In this document: positions 46,715-55,463 of the stretch, in pieces
Layout: each line of letters starts with the position of its first letter
Position numbering within the stretch: position 1 is the first letter of the stretch
Source of the DNA: Pseudomonadota bacterium
Lineage (GTDB): Bacteria; Pseudomonadota; Alphaproteobacteria; Rhizobiales; Rhizobiaceae
Length of the DNA stretch: 64,000 nt
Direction: 5' to 3'
NCBI GenBank assembly: GCA_023404095.1
Contig: JAEYDD010000072.1
Location: 248,001 to 312,000 of the forward strand
The notes under the pieces: generated by a model
Databases searched by the model: none
Seen by the model: only the letters and a program-made list of their open reading frames with translations
Told to the model about the DNA's origin: nothing
Translations under genes and position numbers: made by a program

Positions 46715-47497
46715 ATGCGCATTTCAAAACGTCTCACCATGGCAGCGTCCGCCGCCGTCTTCACGCTGATGGCAGGGGCTGCGATGGCCGATGGTGAAAA
46801 AATCGTCATCGGAACCGAAGGCGCCTACCCGCCCTTCAACAATCTTGAAGCGGACGGCACGCTGACCGGCTTCGACATCGACATTGCCAAGGCGCTTTGC
46901 GAAGAGATGAAGGCCGAGTGCACCTTTGTCACCCAGGACTGGGACGGCATCATTCCGGCCCTCGAAGCCAAGAAGTTCGACGCCATCATCGCTTCGATGT
47001 CGATCACCGAAGAGCGCAAGCAGAAGGTCGACTTCTCGGCCAAATACTATAACACCCCGCCGGCGATCGTGGTCCCGAAGGACTCCGACATCACCGCCGC
47101 AACCCCGGAAGCGCTTGCCGGCAAGGTGCTCGGCGCGCAATCCTCGACGACCCATTCCAACTATGCCGAAGCGCATATGAAGGGTGCCGACCTCAAGCTC
47201 TATCCGACGGCCGACGAGTACAAGCTCGATGTCGCGAACGGCCGCATCGACGCCGTCATCGATGACGTGGTCGTGCTCTCCGAATGGCTGAAGAGCGAAG
47301 ATGGCGCATGCTGCAAGCTGCTCGGCACGCTGCCGGTCGACCCGGTCATCAACGGCAACGGCGCCGGCATAGCAGTTCGCAAGGGCGAAACCGATCTTGC
47401 CGACAAGTTCACCAAGGCAATCGCCGGGATCCGCGCCAGCGGCAAGTACCAGGAAATCAACGCCAAGTACTTCCCCTTCGACGTCTACGGCGAGTGA
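46715..47497 (+). CDS. Polar amino-acid ABC transporter, substrate-binding protein
   Basis: 260-residue periplasmic binding protein of family 3 (lysine/arginine/ornithine/histidine type). Signal peptide residues 1-24 end AGAAMA; the mature protein opens IVIGTEGAYPPFNNLEADGTLTGFDIDIAKALCEEM and has ALEAKKFDAIIASMSITEERKQKVDFS, the family hallmarks. A cationic amino acid or opine is likely but not provable. GAGAGG precedes the ATG. A strong hairpin separates it from the permease genes, which usually makes the binding protein more abundant. Confidence 0.93.
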   Translation: MRISKRLTMAASAAVFTLMAGAAMADGEKIVIGTEGAYPPFNNLEADGTLTGFDIDIAKALCEEMKAECTFVTQDWDGIIPALEAKKFDAIIASMSITEERKQKVDFSAKYYNTPPAIVVPKDSDITAATPEALAGKVLGAQSSTTHSNYAEAHMKGADLKLYPTADEYKLDVANGRIDAVIDDVVVLSEWLKSEDGACCKLLGTLPVDPVINGNGAGIAVRKGETDLADKFTKAIAGIRASGKYQEINAKYFPFDVYGE

Positions 47498-47559
47498 TCG
47501 GCCGCCCGCCCATGCCGGCGTTTTGTGACCCGATAACGGGCCCATAACGGCATTCTGTG

Positions 47560-47589
47560 GACGGGAGGGCTTGCCCTCCCGTCTTTTTT
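47560..47589 (+). terminator. Terminator-like hairpin inside the ABC importer operon
   Basis: GACGGGAGGGC pairs with GCCCTCCCGTC and is followed by TTTTTT. It lies between the binding-protein and permease genes, so it may stop most transcripts and let a fraction continue. Confidence 0.85.
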
Positions 47590-47607
47590 GTTTGAGAACA
47601 GCCTGAA

Positions 47608-48471
47608 ATGAAGGGCGTTCGAAGCGCCTTAACGACGAGCGCGAAGCGCCGTGGGGGTTCTTTTGGCATGAGCGGGTTCTTTTCCGCCATAGCGGAGGCG
47701 GTCTCCGCATTTTTAGGTTTCATCGATCCCCTGTGCGGTCCGGCCGGCTTGTTTCGCTGGTTCGCCGAGGGGACCCTGCTTGCCTGCGGCGACACCGGCT
47801 GGGGCGACGAGATCGCGGTGGGCTTTCTCGTCACCGCAAGCCTTGCCATCGCGACGCTGCCCGTCGGCCTTCTGCTCGGCTTCTTCATCGCGCTCGCCAA
47901 GCAGTCGGAGGAACGCTCTCTCAGATTGTCCGCCGACATCTACACCACCATCTTTCGCGGCCTGCCGGAACTGCTGACGCTGTTCATCGTCTATTACGGC
48001 CTGCAGATCCTCGTGCAGAACCTGCTTTCCGCGCTCGGTTACCAGGGGACGATCGAGATAAATGCCTTCTTCGCCGGCATGATCGCGCTCGGCGTCGTCT
48101 TTTCCGCCTATTGTTCGGAGGTGCTGCTGTCGGCGTTCAAGGCGATACCGCGGGGGCAGTACGAGGCCGGCTACGCGCTCGGCCTGCATCATGGCCGCAC
48201 GATGCGGCTGGTCATCCTCCCTCAGCTCGTCCGTGTCGCCCTTCCGGGGCTTGGCAACCTCTGGATGGCACTCTTGAAAGATACCGCACTCGTCTCTGTG
48301 GTCGGCCTGACCGACATCCTGCGGCAGACCGGAATTGCCGCGCGCGTCACCAAGGAAGCCTTCCTCTTCTACAGCATCGCCTGCGCGCTGTTTCTCGTCC
48401 TTGCCTTCCTGTCGTCGCTGGCTTTTTCGGCCATCGAAAGCCGCGTGAAGCGTTCTGAGGTGCGCCGATGA
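47608..48471 (+). CDS. Polar amino-acid ABC transporter, permease 1
   Basis: Up to 287 residues, with about five membrane segments and the HisMQ-type permease loop RGQYEAGYALGLHHGRTMRLVILPQLVRVALPGLGN, which contacts the ATPase. TIFRGLPELLTLFIVYYG is the conserved family stretch. The start is uncertain: ATG 47608 or ATG 47668 (MSGFFSAIAEAV); neither has a good ribosome site, and the shorter form looks more like the family. It overlaps the second permease gene by ATGA. Confidence 0.92.
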   Translation: MKGVRSALTTSAKRRGGSFGMSGFFSAIAEAVSAFLGFIDPLCGPAGLFRWFAEGTLLACGDTGWGDEIAVGFLVTASLAIATLPVGLLLGFFIALAKQSEERSLRLSADIYTTIFRGLPELLTLFIVYYGLQILVQNLLSALGYQGTIEINAFFAGMIALGVVFSAYCSEVLLSAFKAIPRGQYEAGYALGLHHGRTMRLVILPQLVRVALPGLGNLWMALLKDTALVSVVGLTDILRQTGIAARVTKEAFLFYSIACALFLVLAFLSSLAFSAIESRVKRSEVRR

Positions 48472-49298
48472 GCGTCGTGACCAGTCTTATCCCGCCGCAA
48501 GCGCCCCCACCCGCACCCGCACAGCCCTATACGCTTTCCCGTTTCTTCGGCAGCGTCGCCCTCGGCATCTGGCTTGCGCTGGCCGTCGGCATCTTCCTGA
48601 CGGTCGTCGACGGCTGGGATCCCGACAAGTTCGCCAAGTACGGGCCGAGCTATCTATCCGGACTCGGCGTGACGCTTCTGCTGGTGTCGCTATCGGTGAC
48701 GCTCGGCGCCCTCGTTTCTCTGCCGATCGCCTTTGCCCGGATGTCGAACAACAAGATCCTGTCCTGGCTGGCCTATTGCTACGTCTATTTCTTCCGCGGC
48801 ACGCCGCTCCTGACCCAGCTGTTCCTCGTCTACTACGGGCTCGGCAGCTTCTCCGCCGAACTGAAGGCGCTTGGTCTGTGGGGCTTCTTCCGCGATGCCT
48901 GGAACTGCGCGCTGCTGACCTTCACGCTCAACACCGCCGCCTACCAGGCGGAGATCCTTCGCGGCGCCATTGAAAGTGTGCCGCGCGGCCAGCATGAGGG
49001 CGCCGCCTCGCTCGGACTGCCGAAGCGGGTAACCTTCTTCAGGGTCATCCTGCCGCAGGCGCTGATCGTGGCACTTCGCCCCTATGGCAACGAGATCATC
49101 CTGATGATCAAGGGTTCCGCCATCGTCGCGATTGTCACCGTCTTCGACCTGATGGGCGAAACGCGGCGTGCATTCTCGCGCACGTTCGACTATCAGACCT
49201 ATCTGTGGGCGGCCCTTCTCTACCTCATGATCGTCGAGATCATCCGCAACTTGTGGGCCTGGTTCGAAGCGCGCCTGACGCGGCATCTGAAGCGCTGA
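48468..49298 (+). CDS. Polar amino-acid ABC transporter, permease 2
   Basis: 276-residue inner-membrane permease paired with the previous one. It has the conserved YVYFFRGTPLLTQLFLVYYG and the ATPase-contact loop RGQHEGAASLGLPKRVTFFRVILPQALIVALRPYGNE. The start overlaps the upstream stop by ATGA, so the permeases are coupled. No ATP-binding gene follows; the next gene is usg after a hairpin. Confidence 0.93.
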   Translation: MSVVTSLIPPQAPPPAPAQPYTLSRFFGSVALGIWLALAVGIFLTVVDGWDPDKFAKYGPSYLSGLGVTLLLVSLSVTLGALVSLPIAFARMSNNKILSWLAYCYVYFFRGTPLLTQLFLVYYGLGSFSAELKALGLWGFFRDAWNCALLTFTLNTAAYQAEILRGAIESVPRGQHEGAASLGLPKRVTFFRVILPQALIVALRPYGNEIILMIKGSAIVAIVTVFDLMGETRRAFSRTFDYQTYLWAALLYLMIVEIIRNLWAWFEARLTRHLKR

Positions 49299-49314
49299 AG
49301 CGTCATCGCAGAGC

Positions 49315-49355
49315 TTGGCAGCACTCGCACCGAAATGCTGCCAAAACCTTGTTTT
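49315..49355 (+). terminator. Likely terminator after the ABC importer genes
   Basis: TTGGCAGCA at 49315-49323 pairs perfectly with TGCTGCCAA at 49336-49344, followed by AACCTTGTTTT. It lies 17 nt after the second permease stop, which marks the operon end without an ATPase gene. Confidence 0.75.
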
Positions 49356-49457
49356 ACAACAAAAATATTTTTTTTCATCGACGATAATCAGTAATTGATT
49401 AACCGTTTTGACGGCTCAATCATAAGGACCATCTTTCGCGATGAAACGAGGTCCCGA

Positions 49458-49724
49458 ATGACGCCTGAACTGGAAATGCAGCTCAAGGGATACGGCCTGA
49501 CGACGGCGCAAATCCTCTATCGCATGCCCGACCATCCTTCCCTGCTCCAGACATACGTTTGGCAGCACTACGATCTGGCGCCAGACTTCCCGGAAATGCG
49601 CCAATTCCTCAAGTTCTGGCAGGAGGAACTGGAAGGACCGCTCCATTCAGTACGCTACGTTCATCGCAAGCTGATCTCGGCGACGGAGTGGCGGGCCCTG
49701 AAGGGCGAACTGATCATACATTGA
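49458..49724 (+). CDS. usg: Usg family protein
   Basis: 88-residue protein matching the small Usg family of alphaproteobacteria: MTPELEMQLKGYGLTTAQILYRMPDHPSLLQ, then QFLKFWQEELEGPLHSVRYVH. The name comes from a historic gene adjoining trp genes; its function is unknown. The start at 49458 is decided by ACGAGG seven bases upstream and by family length, over an ATT-rich 21-residue extension from 49395. Confidence 0.9.
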   Translation: MTPELEMQLKGYGLTTAQILYRMPDHPSLLQTYVWQHYDLAPDFPEMRQFLKFWQEELEGPLHSVRYVHRKLISATEWRALKGELIIH

Positions 49725-49801
49725 CCCGGTCGGCGATCGGCGCCAATCCGCGGGCACGATGGACGGGGCGACAGCGCTCGCCGCCCATCTCGTCGGATGT
49801 G

Positions 49802-50525
49802 TCAGACATGCGCCTCGCCGCGCACCCGTTCGCTCTCCTCGCGATCCTGATGCAGCACGCCGATCAGAATGAGGCCATAGAGGCACGCCACCAGCACCAG
49901 GACCGCGCCGCCGGGAACGGGGCCGAGCGCGGCGTTCTTCAGCACCTGATTGAACGACAGGGCGACGTCGAAGGTGCCGGTTCCATCCGTCATCATGGAA
50001 GAGGATATCTTGAGCACCCAGGCCAGAAGCAGGATCATACATCCACGAATAGTTCCGCCTGAGCCTCCGGCACATGGCATTGCGATAGCTGATGAGAAAA
50101 TGCGGCTTGCGCAGGCTGCTGGCGATCGAGGCGGCCCAGTCGGGCGCCAGATCGCCGCGCGGATGCAGGAACTCGGCGAAATACCGCTTCTCGATCTGGC
50201 GCACCCGCGTGCGGTAGAGGTCGAAGAAGCGATAGCGCCGGGCCTCGATCAGAAGCAGCAGCGAGACCAGCAGCATAGCAAAGAGGAGAACGCCATGGTG
50301 GGAGCTCGGCGTGGATAGCGAGACCGACAGCAGCGCCGCCACGACCGTAATCGCCCAGTTCGTCGTCCGGTCGATCCTGTCGCGCCAGCCCGCCATCCGC
50401 GCGATCTCGCCGCGATAGTAGTGCACCATCAGGTTGATCGCCTCGATGGACGTGGCCGGCAGCGCCGGAGACCGCGCCAAGTCCGTCTCTGTCTGTGTCG
50501 AGAACGCCGCAACCTCGCCAGGCAT
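49802..50525 (-). pseudogene. DUF2270 membrane protein gene, frameshifted
   Basis: The first frame from 50525 (ATG with GGGGAGGTGAAG upstream) encodes a DUF2270 protein: INLMVHYYRGEIARMAGWRDRIDRTTNWAIT, a membrane pair, then ARRYRFFDLYRTRVRQIEKRYF and CRRLRRNYSWM. At about 50037-50045 the expected next membrane helix (MILLLAWVLKISS) continues in another frame down to 49802. In the first frame the rest is non-conserved Arg/Gly-rich sequence. One extra or two missing bases would restore a protein of about 240 residues. Either a real mutation or a sequencing indel; DUF2270 function is unknown. Confidence 0.75.
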
Positions 50526-50671
50526 CTTCACCTCCCCTATTTCCATTTATGTTGAAAGGAATCATGCTCTTCTTTGTTCCGATTGTGAAATGTCATTTTC
50601 GGCTTACACCTCGAAGGCGCCCCGCCGACACGCACATTGCCAAACGACTTCGCGGGCCCTATGAGACAGCC

Positions 50672-51493
50672 ATGAAGAAGATCGACGAAGAAGCGCTTGC
50701 GGAAGCCTATAACCGCGCCCTTGCCCTGGAAAAGTCCGGCGATTTCGATGCGGCGGCGGCGGCCTATGCGCAGGTGCTGGCGCTCGATCCGGAAGATCAC
50801 GGCGGGGCTGCCGTACGGCTCGCCTCGATGGGACGCGGCGACACGCCGGAAAAGGCGCCGGACGCCTATGTGGCGACGTTGTTCGACCAGCACGCGGACG
50901 TCTTCGAGGATGTGCTCGTCGAACAGCTCGGCTATGCCGTGCCGGTGCTGGTGCGGCAGCGGCTGCAGGCGCTGGAGCTCGGCCCGTTCAAGCGGATGCT
51001 CGATCTCGGCTGCGGTACCGGCTTGACCGGCGGCGCCCTGCGCGACATGTGCGACGACATCACCGGCGTCGACCTGTCGGAAAACATGGTCGAAGTCGCC
51101 CATGAAAAGGATCTTTACGAGACGCTCTATGTCTCCGAGGCCGTGGACTTTCTCGACGACAATGATGACGAGCCTTTCGACCTGATCACCGCAACCGATG
51201 TGCTGCCGTATCTCGGCGCGCTCGAACCGCTGTTCTTCGGGGCTGCGGACAATCTCGTCTCCGGCGGCCACTTCATCTTCTCGTCGGAAACCCTGCCGGA
51301 TGATAGCTTTTCCGGCCGGGGCTTCATGGTCGGCCCGCACCAGCGCTTCGCCCACGCCGAGCGCTACGTCCGCGAGCGCCTCGACGCCACCGGCTTCGAT
51401 CTGGTCGAGATCTCCGACATCACCGTCCGGATGGAAGAAGGCGAACCCATCGCCGGCCATCTGTTGATCGCCCGCTACCGCGGAGAGCAGTAA
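50672..51493 (+). CDS. SAM-dependent methyltransferase with N-terminal TPR-like repeat
   Basis: 273-residue protein. Residues 1-50 form one TPR-like helical pair (AEAYNRALALEKSGDFDAAAAAYAQVLALDPED). A class I methyltransferase domain follows, with motif I MLDLGCGTGLTGG, ITGVDLSENMVEVA and DLITATDVLPYLG. Databases often call such proteins DNA methyltransferases, but nothing here indicates a DNA target. The start at 50672 (MKKIDEE) sets the TPR at the N-terminus. It is divergent from the DUF2270 gene. A stem-loop without a T-tract follows at 51508-51531. Confidence 0.87.
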   Translation: MKKIDEEALAEAYNRALALEKSGDFDAAAAAYAQVLALDPEDHGGAAVRLASMGRGDTPEKAPDAYVATLFDQHADVFEDVLVEQLGYAVPVLVRQRLQALELGPFKRMLDLGCGTGLTGGALRDMCDDITGVDLSENMVEVAHEKDLYETLYVSEAVDFLDDNDDEPFDLITATDVLPYLGALEPLFFGAADNLVSGGHFIFSSETLPDDSFSGRGFMVGPHQRFAHAERYVRERLDATGFDLVEISDITVRMEEGEPIAGHLLIARYRGEQ

Positions 51494-51581
51494 AGCAACC
51501 ATTGATTGCGTCCGGTTTCTGGAACGGACGCAGGAAACCTCCTAGAGTTGCGCCTGTATCTCGCTAGCGGGGGCGACGCAG

Positions 51582-52706
51582 ATGGAAGGCGCGGGGGCTG
51601 CATCCGACATTGCGACCTATGGATATATTCTGGGGCCACTGCTTTACGCATGGAGTCATGTCAACGGCTGGGCGCTGCTGATCGCGATCCTGACGCCGGC
51701 GCTGATCATTTTCAGCCGGCAGGAAATCCGGGTGAAACGGGTCAGGCAGATCTACGACTTCGAACACACGTTCGGAAGCCTCCTCGAATCGGGAAAAGAC
51801 AAGCGTATCAATCCGTCATTCGAGTTTGTGCGCAGCAAGTACCTGTCCGACGTCGATTTCGAGAACGGATGGGATCCGCGCTCGCCTCTGCCCGTCGGCC
51901 AGCCGTTGACCGAGCTCCTCAACAATATTCGCAGGCAGGGGCTGCGACGAGACCTTCGCCTGTTCCTTTCGGCAACGGGCCTGATGCTGATCGTCTATGT
52001 CGGTTTCGACGCATTGATGGCCGCGGTGCGCTGCGGTTTCGACAACGCGACCTGCGCCTGCGCAACCACCGCGTTCACAGCCTGCCCCGCCGTCGCCGCC
52101 GTGTCCGACGACGGGGGGAGGCTGAGTTTCGACAATCTGATCGTCATCGGGGCACTGGCCTTTGCGGGCGCCTATGTCGGCGCCGTCCGCAACTTCCTGC
52201 GCAATCTGGCGGTCTACGATCTCGGCTCCTTCACCTTCATCAAGTACAGCTGCGAAATCCTGGCGGCGAGCGTCTTTGCAATGATCGCCTACGCCGCCTT
52301 CCCCGATCCCTTCTGGCTGTTTGCCCCGCTCAACAGCGACGCGGACGCACCGGAGCATACCGGGCAAATCTCTGGTGTCTGGATCGCGCTAGCGCCCATC
52401 CTCGGGCTCACACCGCGCTCGGCAACGCAGTTCGTCTACACCAAGACGAGAAATCTCGTCAGCTGGTTCAAATCCGAGGACGACCGATACCAGAAGGTCA
52501 CCCGAATCGCGCCGACGGACGTGATCGATGGCATCGACTTCGCGACGCGCTTTCGGCTCGAGGATTGCGGCATCTACGACGTGCAAAACCTTGCCGCGGC
52601 AAATCCGATCATGCTGCACATCGAGTCACCCTTCGGCATCTACCAGTGCATCGACTGGGTCGCGCAGGCGCAACTCTGCCACATCCTCGGCATCGGAAGT
52701 TCCTGA
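51582..52706 (+). CDS. Uncharacterised membrane protein, possibly the N-terminal part of a split gene
   Basis: 374 residues, no family recognised. Membrane segments at about 28-46, 128-150, 183-203 and 225-243; a basic cytosolic loop of about 80 residues between the first two; cysteines in the loop at 151-168 (CGFDNATCAC...CP). Residues 300-374 form a soluble domain with a distinctive segment LEDCGIYDVQNLAAANPIMLH and SPFGIYQCIDWVAQAQLCHILG. The stop overlaps the next gene by ATGA. Reading into the next frame gives a smooth continuation (KFLMMRELNIRTIFDLE), so the two genes may be one protein split by an indel. Confidence 0.75.
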   Translation: MEGAGAASDIATYGYILGPLLYAWSHVNGWALLIAILTPALIIFSRQEIRVKRVRQIYDFEHTFGSLLESGKDKRINPSFEFVRSKYLSDVDFENGWDPRSPLPVGQPLTELLNNIRRQGLRRDLRLFLSATGLMLIVYVGFDALMAAVRCGFDNATCACATTAFTACPAVAAVSDDGGRLSFDNLIVIGALAFAGAYVGAVRNFLRNLAVYDLGSFTFIKYSCEILAASVFAMIAYAAFPDPFWLFAPLNSDADAPEHTGQISGVWIALAPILGLTPRSATQFVYTKTRNLVSWFKSEDDRYQKVTRIAPTDVIDGIDFATRFRLEDCGIYDVQNLAAANPIMLHIESPFGIYQCIDWVAQAQLCHILGIGSS

Positions 52707-53134
52707 TGATGCGCGAACTCAACATCCGCACCATCTTCGACCTCGAACGGGCAATCGACGGCAGAGGCGAGCCGGACGAAGTGGACACGCTTTATGCGGG
52801 GATCCTCTTTGCCGCGACCAACAACCTGCGTACCGTGGCGGAAATCGGCAATAGTCATCCGATGATCATCGAAGATGGCAAGATCAGCGCCGCCTCCATC
52901 GATGATTTCTGCCTCTGGGCGCGCAAGGTCATCGGGACCAGTCCCGAGCAGACCACGAAATGCATCGAGCATGTCATGCGCTGGATCGGCGACGATCTCC
53001 ATGTCCGCCGCCTGCGGCTGATCTGGAACGACATCTCCGATTCTCTCGGTTCGAGGGCCGTCCGTCTCACGGACGTCAAACCCGAAGACACGCCTCGGGG
53101 CGACAGACAAACGCCACCCGTCGATCCTCAATAG
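52706..53134 (+). CDS. Uncharacterised soluble protein, coupled to or split from the upstream membrane gene
   Basis: 142 residues, no membrane segment. It starts RELNIRTIFDLERAIDGRGEPDEVDTLYAGILFAA and contains ISAASIDDFCLWARKVIGTSPEQTTKCIEHVMRWIGDDLHVRRL, with an unstructured C-terminal tail. Its opening resembles the middle of a helical domain and not a fresh N-terminus. GGAAG lies six bases before the ATG at 52706, so independent translation is also possible. Family unknown. Confidence 0.65.
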   Translation: MMRELNIRTIFDLERAIDGRGEPDEVDTLYAGILFAATNNLRTVAEIGNSHPMIIEDGKISAASIDDFCLWARKVIGTSPEQTTKCIEHVMRWIGDDLHVRRLRLIWNDISDSLGSRAVRLTDVKPEDTPRGDRQTPPVDPQ

Positions 53135-53169
53135 CTTGCTCCGGCTGCCGTCGCGGATATGCTGGCAAC

Positions 53170-54456
53170 ATGGACACTATCGAAGCCTTTCAGCGCCTTG
53201 GGGTGGCGCTCGCGATCGGGCTGCTCATCGGTATCGAGCGGGGTTGGCAGGAGCGTCAGGTCCGCGCCGGCGGCCGAACCGCCGGGGTGCGGACGTTCAC
53301 GCTGATCGGACTGCTCGGCGGCCTCGCCGGCTATCTTCGGCCGGCGATGGGAACGATGTTTGCGATCTCGCTGCTTGTCCTCGTCGGCGGGATCTACACG
53401 CTCCTCAAGTGGCGGGAGGCAAACGAAGACGGCGACTACAGCATCACCGGCCACGTCGCGGCCCTCGTCGTCTTCGCGCTCGGCGCGCTCGCCGTCACCG
53501 GCGACCAGGCGGTCGCCGCAGCGGGCGGCGTGGCGGCGGCGGCGATGCTGGCGGCGCGCACGCGGCTGCACGGCTTCCTGCGGCGGCTCACCTGGGTGGA
53601 GTTGCGCTCCGCGCTCGTCCTTCTGGCCATGACGCTGATCGCCCTGCCGCTTCTGCCCGACCGCACCGTCGATCCATGGGACGCGCTGAACCCGCACAGC
53701 CTGTGGCTGATGACCGTCATGATCGCGGCCCTCTCCTACGCCGGCTATGTGGCCGTGCGCGTGGCGGGCCCCCATCGCGGCATTCTCTTTGCCGGCGCAG
53801 CCGGCGGTCTCGTCTCCTCGACCGCGCTGACCCTCTCCTTCGCAAATTTTGCAAAGGAGACCCCGCAGAACGGCGGCCAGCTCGCCGCCGGGGCGATGAT
53901 CGCCGGGAGCCTTTCCATCGGCCGCATCCTCGTCATTGCGGCACTGCTTGCCCCGGATCTTGCCGCCGCGCTCGCTGTTTCGCTCCTGCCGGCGCTTCTG
54001 GCCATGCTCGCCGCCGCCGTCTGGTCAATCCGGCAGGCCTCGAACCATGCACAAGCGCCGGCACTGAAACTGAAAAACCCGTTCGAGCTACGGGTGGTCC
54101 TGCAGTTCGGCGCACTGCTCGGCCTGATCATCTGGCTGTCCAAGCTGATCATCGACTATGCGGGGCCTGCGATGTTCTACGTCGTCGCGGCCGTCTCGGG
54201 CCTGATGGATGTCGATGCGATCACCCTTTCCACAGCCAGATTGACCGCCAGCGGCCTCTCCCTTGCCACCGCACTGGACGCCATCCTGATCGCCGCCGGC
54301 GTCAACATGGTGGCCAAGGTGGCGCTGGCTGGATCGATCGACCGCAGGGGAACTTTTGTCGTCCGGCTCGGCCTTGCGACGCTCGCCAGCATCGGCGCAG
54401 GCCTCGCCGGCTATCTGCTTCTCCCGCAAACCCTGCTTGCCGGGGCGGCCCACTAG
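53170..54456 (+). CDS. MgtC/DUF4010 family membrane protein
   Basis: 428-residue, strongly hydrophobic protein. The N-terminus is MgtC-like (FQRLGVALAIGLLIGIERGWQER...GVRTFTLIGLLGGLAGYL), and the remainder with about ten further helices is DUF4010 (HRGILFAGAAGGLVSSTALTLSFANFA; GLMDVDAITLSTARL). MgtC proteins modulate magnesium homeostasis, but this fused type has no assigned role. The ATG at 53170 has only a weak ribosome site. It lies 35 nt downstream of the uncharacterised cassette. Confidence 0.88.
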   Translation: MDTIEAFQRLGVALAIGLLIGIERGWQERQVRAGGRTAGVRTFTLIGLLGGLAGYLRPAMGTMFAISLLVLVGGIYTLLKWREANEDGDYSITGHVAALVVFALGALAVTGDQAVAAAGGVAAAAMLAARTRLHGFLRRLTWVELRSALVLLAMTLIALPLLPDRTVDPWDALNPHSLWLMTVMIAALSYAGYVAVRVAGPHRGILFAGAAGGLVSSTALTLSFANFAKETPQNGGQLAAGAMIAGSLSIGRILVIAALLAPDLAAALAVSLLPALLAMLAAAVWSIRQASNHAQAPALKLKNPFELRVVLQFGALLGLIIWLSKLIIDYAGPAMFYVVAAVSGLMDVDAITLSTARLTASGLSLATALDAILIAAGVNMVAKVALAGSIDRRGTFVVRLGLATLASIGAGLAGYLLLPQTLLAGAAH

Positions 54457-54536
54457 GCCCGCGAAGGTCCATCGCACCCTTTTCCTGTCGCACCGGATCC
54501 GATACACCTCGGCGACATCCAGAGGAGAATTGATGC

Positions 54537-55409
54537 ATGGCAAACGTCGCTTTTATCGGTCTCGGGGTCATGGGCTATCCCATGGCCGGCCACCTCAAGG
54601 TCAAGGGCGGACATACGGTTACCGTCTACAACAGGACATCCGCCAAGGCCGAGAAATGGGCGGCGCAATATGGCGGCGCGGCAGCACCCACGCCTGCCGA
54701 GGCCGCCCGCGACGCCGACTTCGTCTTCGTCTGCGTCGGCAATGACGACGACCTCCGACAGGTAACGACCGGCAAGCACGGCGCCCTGCAGGGCATGAAA
54801 CCCGGCGCGATCCTGATCGACAACACCACGGCGTCGGCGGAAGTGGCACGCGAGCTCTACGAGGCGGCCAAGGCACGCGGCTGCGCCTTCATCGACGCGC
54901 CTGTCTCCGGCGGCCAGGCCGGTGCGGAGAACGGCGTACTCACCGTCATGTGCGGCGGCGACGAGGCGGATTTCGAGAAGGCGCGGCCGGTCATCGAGGC
55001 CTATGCGCGCATGGTCGGCCTGATGGGAGCGGCCGGCGCGGGACAGTTGACCAAGATGATCAACCAGATCTGCATCGCCGGCCTCGTCCAGGGGCTGGCC
55101 GAAGGCATTCATTTCGGCAAACGCGCGGGCCTCGACATCGAAAAGGTGGTGGAGGTCATCTCCAAGGGAGCTGCCGGTTCCTGGCAGATGGAAAACCGCC
55201 ACAAGACGATGAACGAGGGACGCTACGACTTCGGTTTCGCCGTCGACTGGATGCGCAAGGACCTGGGCATCGTTCTGGCTGAAGCGCGGCGCAACGGCGC
55301 CAAGCTGCCTGTGACCGCCGTCGTCGACCAGTTCTACGGCGACGTGCAGGACATGGGCGGCAACCGTTGGGATACCTCGTCGCTGCTCGCACGGCTGGAA
55401 CGTAAGTAG
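54537..55409 (+). CDS. NAD(P)-dependent beta-hydroxyacid dehydrogenase
   Basis: 290-residue member of the 3-hydroxyisobutyrate/tartronate semialdehyde reductase family. Cofactor motif GLGVMGYPM at residues 8-16 and the substrate motif FIDAPVSGGQAGAENGVLTVMCGG are present; the catalytic lysine lies in GQLTKMINQ. The substrate (3-hydroxyisobutyrate, tartronate semialdehyde, succinic semialdehyde) cannot be fixed. AGAGGAGAATTGATGC precedes the ATG. Single gene. Confidence 0.9.
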   Translation: MANVAFIGLGVMGYPMAGHLKVKGGHTVTVYNRTSAKAEKWAAQYGGAAAPTPAEAARDADFVFVCVGNDDDLRQVTTGKHGALQGMKPGAILIDNTTASAEVARELYEAAKARGCAFIDAPVSGGQAGAENGVLTVMCGGDEADFEKARPVIEAYARMVGLMGAAGAGQLTKMINQICIAGLVQGLAEGIHFGKRAGLDIEKVVEVISKGAAGSWQMENRHKTMNEGRYDFGFAVDWMRKDLGIVLAEARRNGAKLPVTAVVDQFYGDVQDMGGNRWDTSSLLARLERK

Positions 55410-55463
55410 CCTCGCCGGCCGATCGCAATCCGGGCAGACGGCAGTGGCCTGCCTGTCGTCTGC

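Noticed and set aside
49647..49801. C-terminal part of the 299-residue frame of the DUF2270 gene
   Set aside because: After residue 180 this frame turns into Arg/Gly-rich sequence overlapping usg on the other strand; the conserved continuation is in another frame.
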